This document shows positions 62,246-64,000 of a DNA stretch of 64,000 nt, one piece after another. This DNA is from Nocardia arthritidis NBRC 100137. GTDB lineage: Bacteria; Actinomycetota; Actinomycetes; Mycobacteriales; Mycobacteriaceae. A program made the position numbers and the translations under genes. Location: the NCBI RefSeq assembly GCF_001612765.1, contig NZ_BDBB01000036.1, positions 1 to 64,000 on the forward strand, given 5' to 3'. The notes below the pieces were generated by a model. It ran no database searches. It was given only the letters and a program-made list of their open reading frames with translations, and had not been told where the DNA came from. The number at the start of each line of letters is the position of its first letter. The stretch's first letter is position 1.

Positions 62246-63010
62246 TCAGCGTTCGACCAGGGCGAGCACCCGGGCCGGGCTGCCCGAACCGCCGACGATC
62301 GGCAGCGGCGAGACGATCAGCAGCGCGCCGGTGGCGGGCAGCTCGTCGAGGTTGCGCAGGCTGGTCAGGCCCCACTTGTTCGCGCCGAGCAGCAGGCTGT
62401 GGCAGGGGAAGGCCGGATCGAATCCGGGCGCGGCGCCCGCGTCGGTGCCGACGGTCTCCACGCCGAAGCCGGCCAGCGGCGACTTCTCGGCCAGCCACCG
62501 CGCGCACTCCACCGAGACGCCGGGCGTGTGCCCCTCGTTGGTGAACGCGGCCGCGTCCTCGCCGCGGGCTGCCCAGCCGGTGCGGTAGAGCAGCCAGCCG
62601 CCCTCGGGCAACGGACCGTGCTGCCGCTCCCAGTCCTCGAGGTGGGAGACCTCGAGCAGGAAGTCCGGGTCGTCGGCGACCTGCGCGGTGCGGTCGATGA
62701 CGGCGGCGGGCGCGACCAGCGTCCGCAACGGCGCCTGCGAGACGTCGTGGCCGTCGCGGCCGGTCACCCAGTGCACCGGCGCGTCGAGATGGGTGCCGGT
62801 GTGCTCGCCGGTGTGGATGTTGTTCCAGTACCAGGCCGGGCCGCGGTCGTCGTATCGGCTGATCTCCTCGAGCTGGAACGGGACGGTGTTGGCCAGCGGC
62901 GGCGGCAGCTGGAGGATCGGGGTGGACTCCCGCAGTGGGGTGGTGAGATCGATGATCTCGACGGCGCCGCTGCGGGTGGCGTCGACGACGGTGCTGAGAA
63001 CGGACATCAC
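62246..63010 (-). CDS. cyclase family protein (kynurenine formamidase-like)
   Basis: A 254-residue metal-dependent hydrolase. HTGEHTGTHLDAPVHW is the HxGTHxDxPxH Zn/Mn-binding motif, and GVETVGTDAGAA with a later HSLLLGANKW completes the fold. Family members include kynurenine formamidase and polyketide or isatin hydrolases. Next to iorAB, which handles aryl pyruvates, an indole or aromatic amino acid route is plausible but not shown. An ATG one codon further in is equally possible. Confidence 0.85.
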   Translation of the reverse strand: MMSVLSTVVDATRSGAVEIIDLTTPLRESTPILQLPPPLANTVPFQLEEISRYDDRGPAWYWNNIHTGEHTGTHLDAPVHWVTGRDGHDVSQAPLRTLVAPAAVIDRTAQVADDPDFLLEVSHLEDWERQHGPLPEGGWLLYRTGWAARGEDAAAFTNEGHTPGVSVECARWLAEKSPLAGFGVETVGTDAGAAPGFDPAFPCHSLLLGANKWGLTSLRNLDELPATGALLIVSPLPIVGGSGSPARVLALVER

Positions 63011-63107
63011 TACTCCTGCGAGGGTGCGTGGGTTTCGGACGAGTCTGGTGATCGGAGCGCCGCGGGGCTATCCGCGATGCGCGGCGGTTGTCCCGCGCAC
63101 GCGGGTG

Positions 63108-64000
63108 TCAATGACGGCGCAGCCGCGCCAGCGGTCGCGGCCGGGTGAGCGTGGTGGCGACCAGATGCCCGGAGCCGCCGCCGAGTCCGGGACCGGGGTG
63201 GGTGGAGGCGCCGATCTGCCACAGGCCTGGCACCGGGGTGCGGTGCCTGCCGACCGAGCCGAGCGGCCGCCACAGGTAGCTCTGATCGAGTTCGCCCGAA
63301 CCGCCGTAGGGGTCGCCCGCGACCGCGTTGACGTTGTAGGCGGCCAGGTCCACCGGCGTCACCACGTCGACGGCGAGCACCTTCGCGCGCAGATCAGGCG
63401 CGTGCGCGGCGATGCGGTCGAGCACGCGGTCGGCGAACGCGGTCGCCAGCTGCGGCGTCCAGCCCGCGGCGGTGTCGAGTTGGCCCGCGGCGTCGCCGCG
63501 CGGGGCGAAGGGCACCTCCTGTAGTTGCAGCCACAGCGCGGCCGCACCCGCGGGCACCCGCCCCGGGTCGAGCAGGTACTGCTGGCCCACGACCACCGTT
63601 GGGCGGCGCGGCAGCAGCCCGGCTTCGGCTTCGGCACAGGCGATTGCGGTGCCTGCCGAACCGTCGGACAGGTGCACCAGCGGAATCTCGCCCAGCCGCG
63701 CGTCCCGCCAGCCGATCGGGCCCGACAGCGCGACGTGGATCTGCATCTCGCCGCGCCCGTAGCGGAACCGGGCCGCCTCGTCGCGCAGGACCGGGTCGAC
63801 GGCGGTGGCCGGGAGCAGCTCGCCGTAGAGCGCGGTCGGCGTCACCGAGGCGAGCACCGCGCGCCGGGCGCGAATCGTCCTGCCGCCCGCCACCACTCCG
63901 GTCGCGCGCCCCGACTCCACCACGATCCGCTCGACAACGGTGCCGGTGCGGATCCGCACGCCGAGCGAGTCCAGCAGCGACCTGAACGCCGCGACGAATT
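63108..64000 (-). CDS. phytoene dehydrogenase-like FAD oxidoreductase (5' end outside window)
   Basis: The frame is open to the window edge, so only the C-terminal 297 or so residues are seen. RIRTGTVVERIVVESGRATG and VVAGGRTIRARRAVLASVTP are the FAD/substrate domain of CrtI/carotenoid-isomerase relatives; the C-terminal GLWQIGASTHPGPGLGGGSG is the second flavin motif. The N-terminal FAD fold lies beyond 64000. The type includes carotenoid desaturases and amine oxidase-like enzymes. It is 97 bases upstream of the cyclase gene on the same strand. Confidence 0.8.
   Translation of the reverse strand, partial: FVAAFRSLLDSLGVRIRTGTVVERIVVESGRATGVVAGGRTIRARRAVLASVTPTALYGELLPATAVDPVLRDEAARFRYGRGEMQIHVALSGPIGWRDARLGEIPLVHLSDGSAGTAIACAEAEAGLLPRRPTVVVGQQYLLDPGRVPAGAAALWLQLQEVPFAPRGDAAGQLDTAAGWTPQLATAFADRVLDRIAAHAPDLRAKVLAVDVVTPVDLAAYNVNAVAGDPYGGSGELDQSYLWRPLGSVGRHRTPVPGLWQIGASTHPGPGLGGGSGHLVATTLTRPRPLARLRRH

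Noticed and set aside
1..64000. rRNA, tRNA, riboswitch or CRISPR array
   Set aside because: No cloverleaf-like sequence, rRNA segment, conserved riboswitch core or regularly spaced repeats were recognised by eye; a covariance search would be needed to exclude weak cases.

Overview
The window is high-GC, with many GTG starts, four-base start/stop overlaps, an IorAB pair, a SigB/SigF-type sigma factor beside DUF6131 and a DUF4254 protein. This fits a mycolata actinomycete, most likely Nocardia or a close Rhodococcus relative. Genus is inferred from gene content, not from an rRNA; no rRNA, tRNA or CRISPR array was seen.

Layout. 0.6-5.2 kb: a small membrane protein, then a minus-strand acyl-CoA operon (two crotonases, an ADP-forming acyl-CoA synthetase and a chimeric remnant of 3-hydroxyacyl-CoA dehydrogenase plus thiolase). 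5.4-10.1 kb: amino acid permease, RpiR regulator, LysR regulator, DUF4254 protein. 10.6-26.4 kb: one long plus-strand catabolic operon. It holds a cupin dioxygenase-like protein, hydantoinase A/B with a small Cys-rich third subunit (acetone/acetophenone carboxylase-like), epimerase, FAH-family hydrolase, ornithine cyclodeaminase-like protein, DapA-like aldolase, Zn-alcohol dehydrogenase, VanB-type reductase, cytochrome P450, acyl-CoA ligase and aldehyde dehydrogenase. A 17-bp sequence is identical upstream of the LysR gene and of this operon, so the LysR protein is the likely regulator. 26.5-30 kb: BBE-type flavoprotein, an SDR fused to an ABM-like domain, and a hypothetical protein.

30.4-35.7 kb: a ribose/fructose-type ABC operon (rbsD, rbsK, half-size ATPase, permease, binding lipoprotein) facing a LacI regulator, with two overlapping LacI-type operators between them. 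35.8-38.2 kb: a Baeyer-Villiger-like monooxygenase and a truncated toxin-like fragment followed by an immunity-like gene. 38.6-43.7 kb: small stress-type genes, a SigB/SigF sigma factor, a membrane coiled-coil protein and two convergent paralogous TetR regulators; one TGTAGACYTACA box recurs at three promoters here.

43.75-51.0 kb: a segment bounded by 40-bp imperfect inverted repeats. It carries a tyrosine recombinase behind a perfect 33-bp palindrome, a Ser/Thr kinase, a DUF5995 protein, a secreted Gly/Ala-rich protein, a Tat lipoprotein amine oxidase with a divergent TetR, and a truncated hemolysin III gene near the right repeat. 51.4-57.5 kb: a frameshifted 2OG-Fe(II) oxygenase, degraded sequence, a large prenyltransferase-terpene synthase fusion, a DUF6924 protein and a multicopper oxidase pseudogene. 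57.5-64 kb: trmO, then minus-strand iorB-iorA, a metal-dependent cyclase and a phytoene-dehydrogenase-like gene that runs off the window.

The strongest candidates for new biology are the prenyltransferase-terpene synthase fusion (PT first, TS second), the LysR-controlled catabolic operon, and the recombinase segment with its inverted repeats. Many remnants (HADH/thiolase, MDR oxidoreductase, hemolysin III, multicopper oxidase, transposase/resolvase-like HTH) show that the window is a mosaic.
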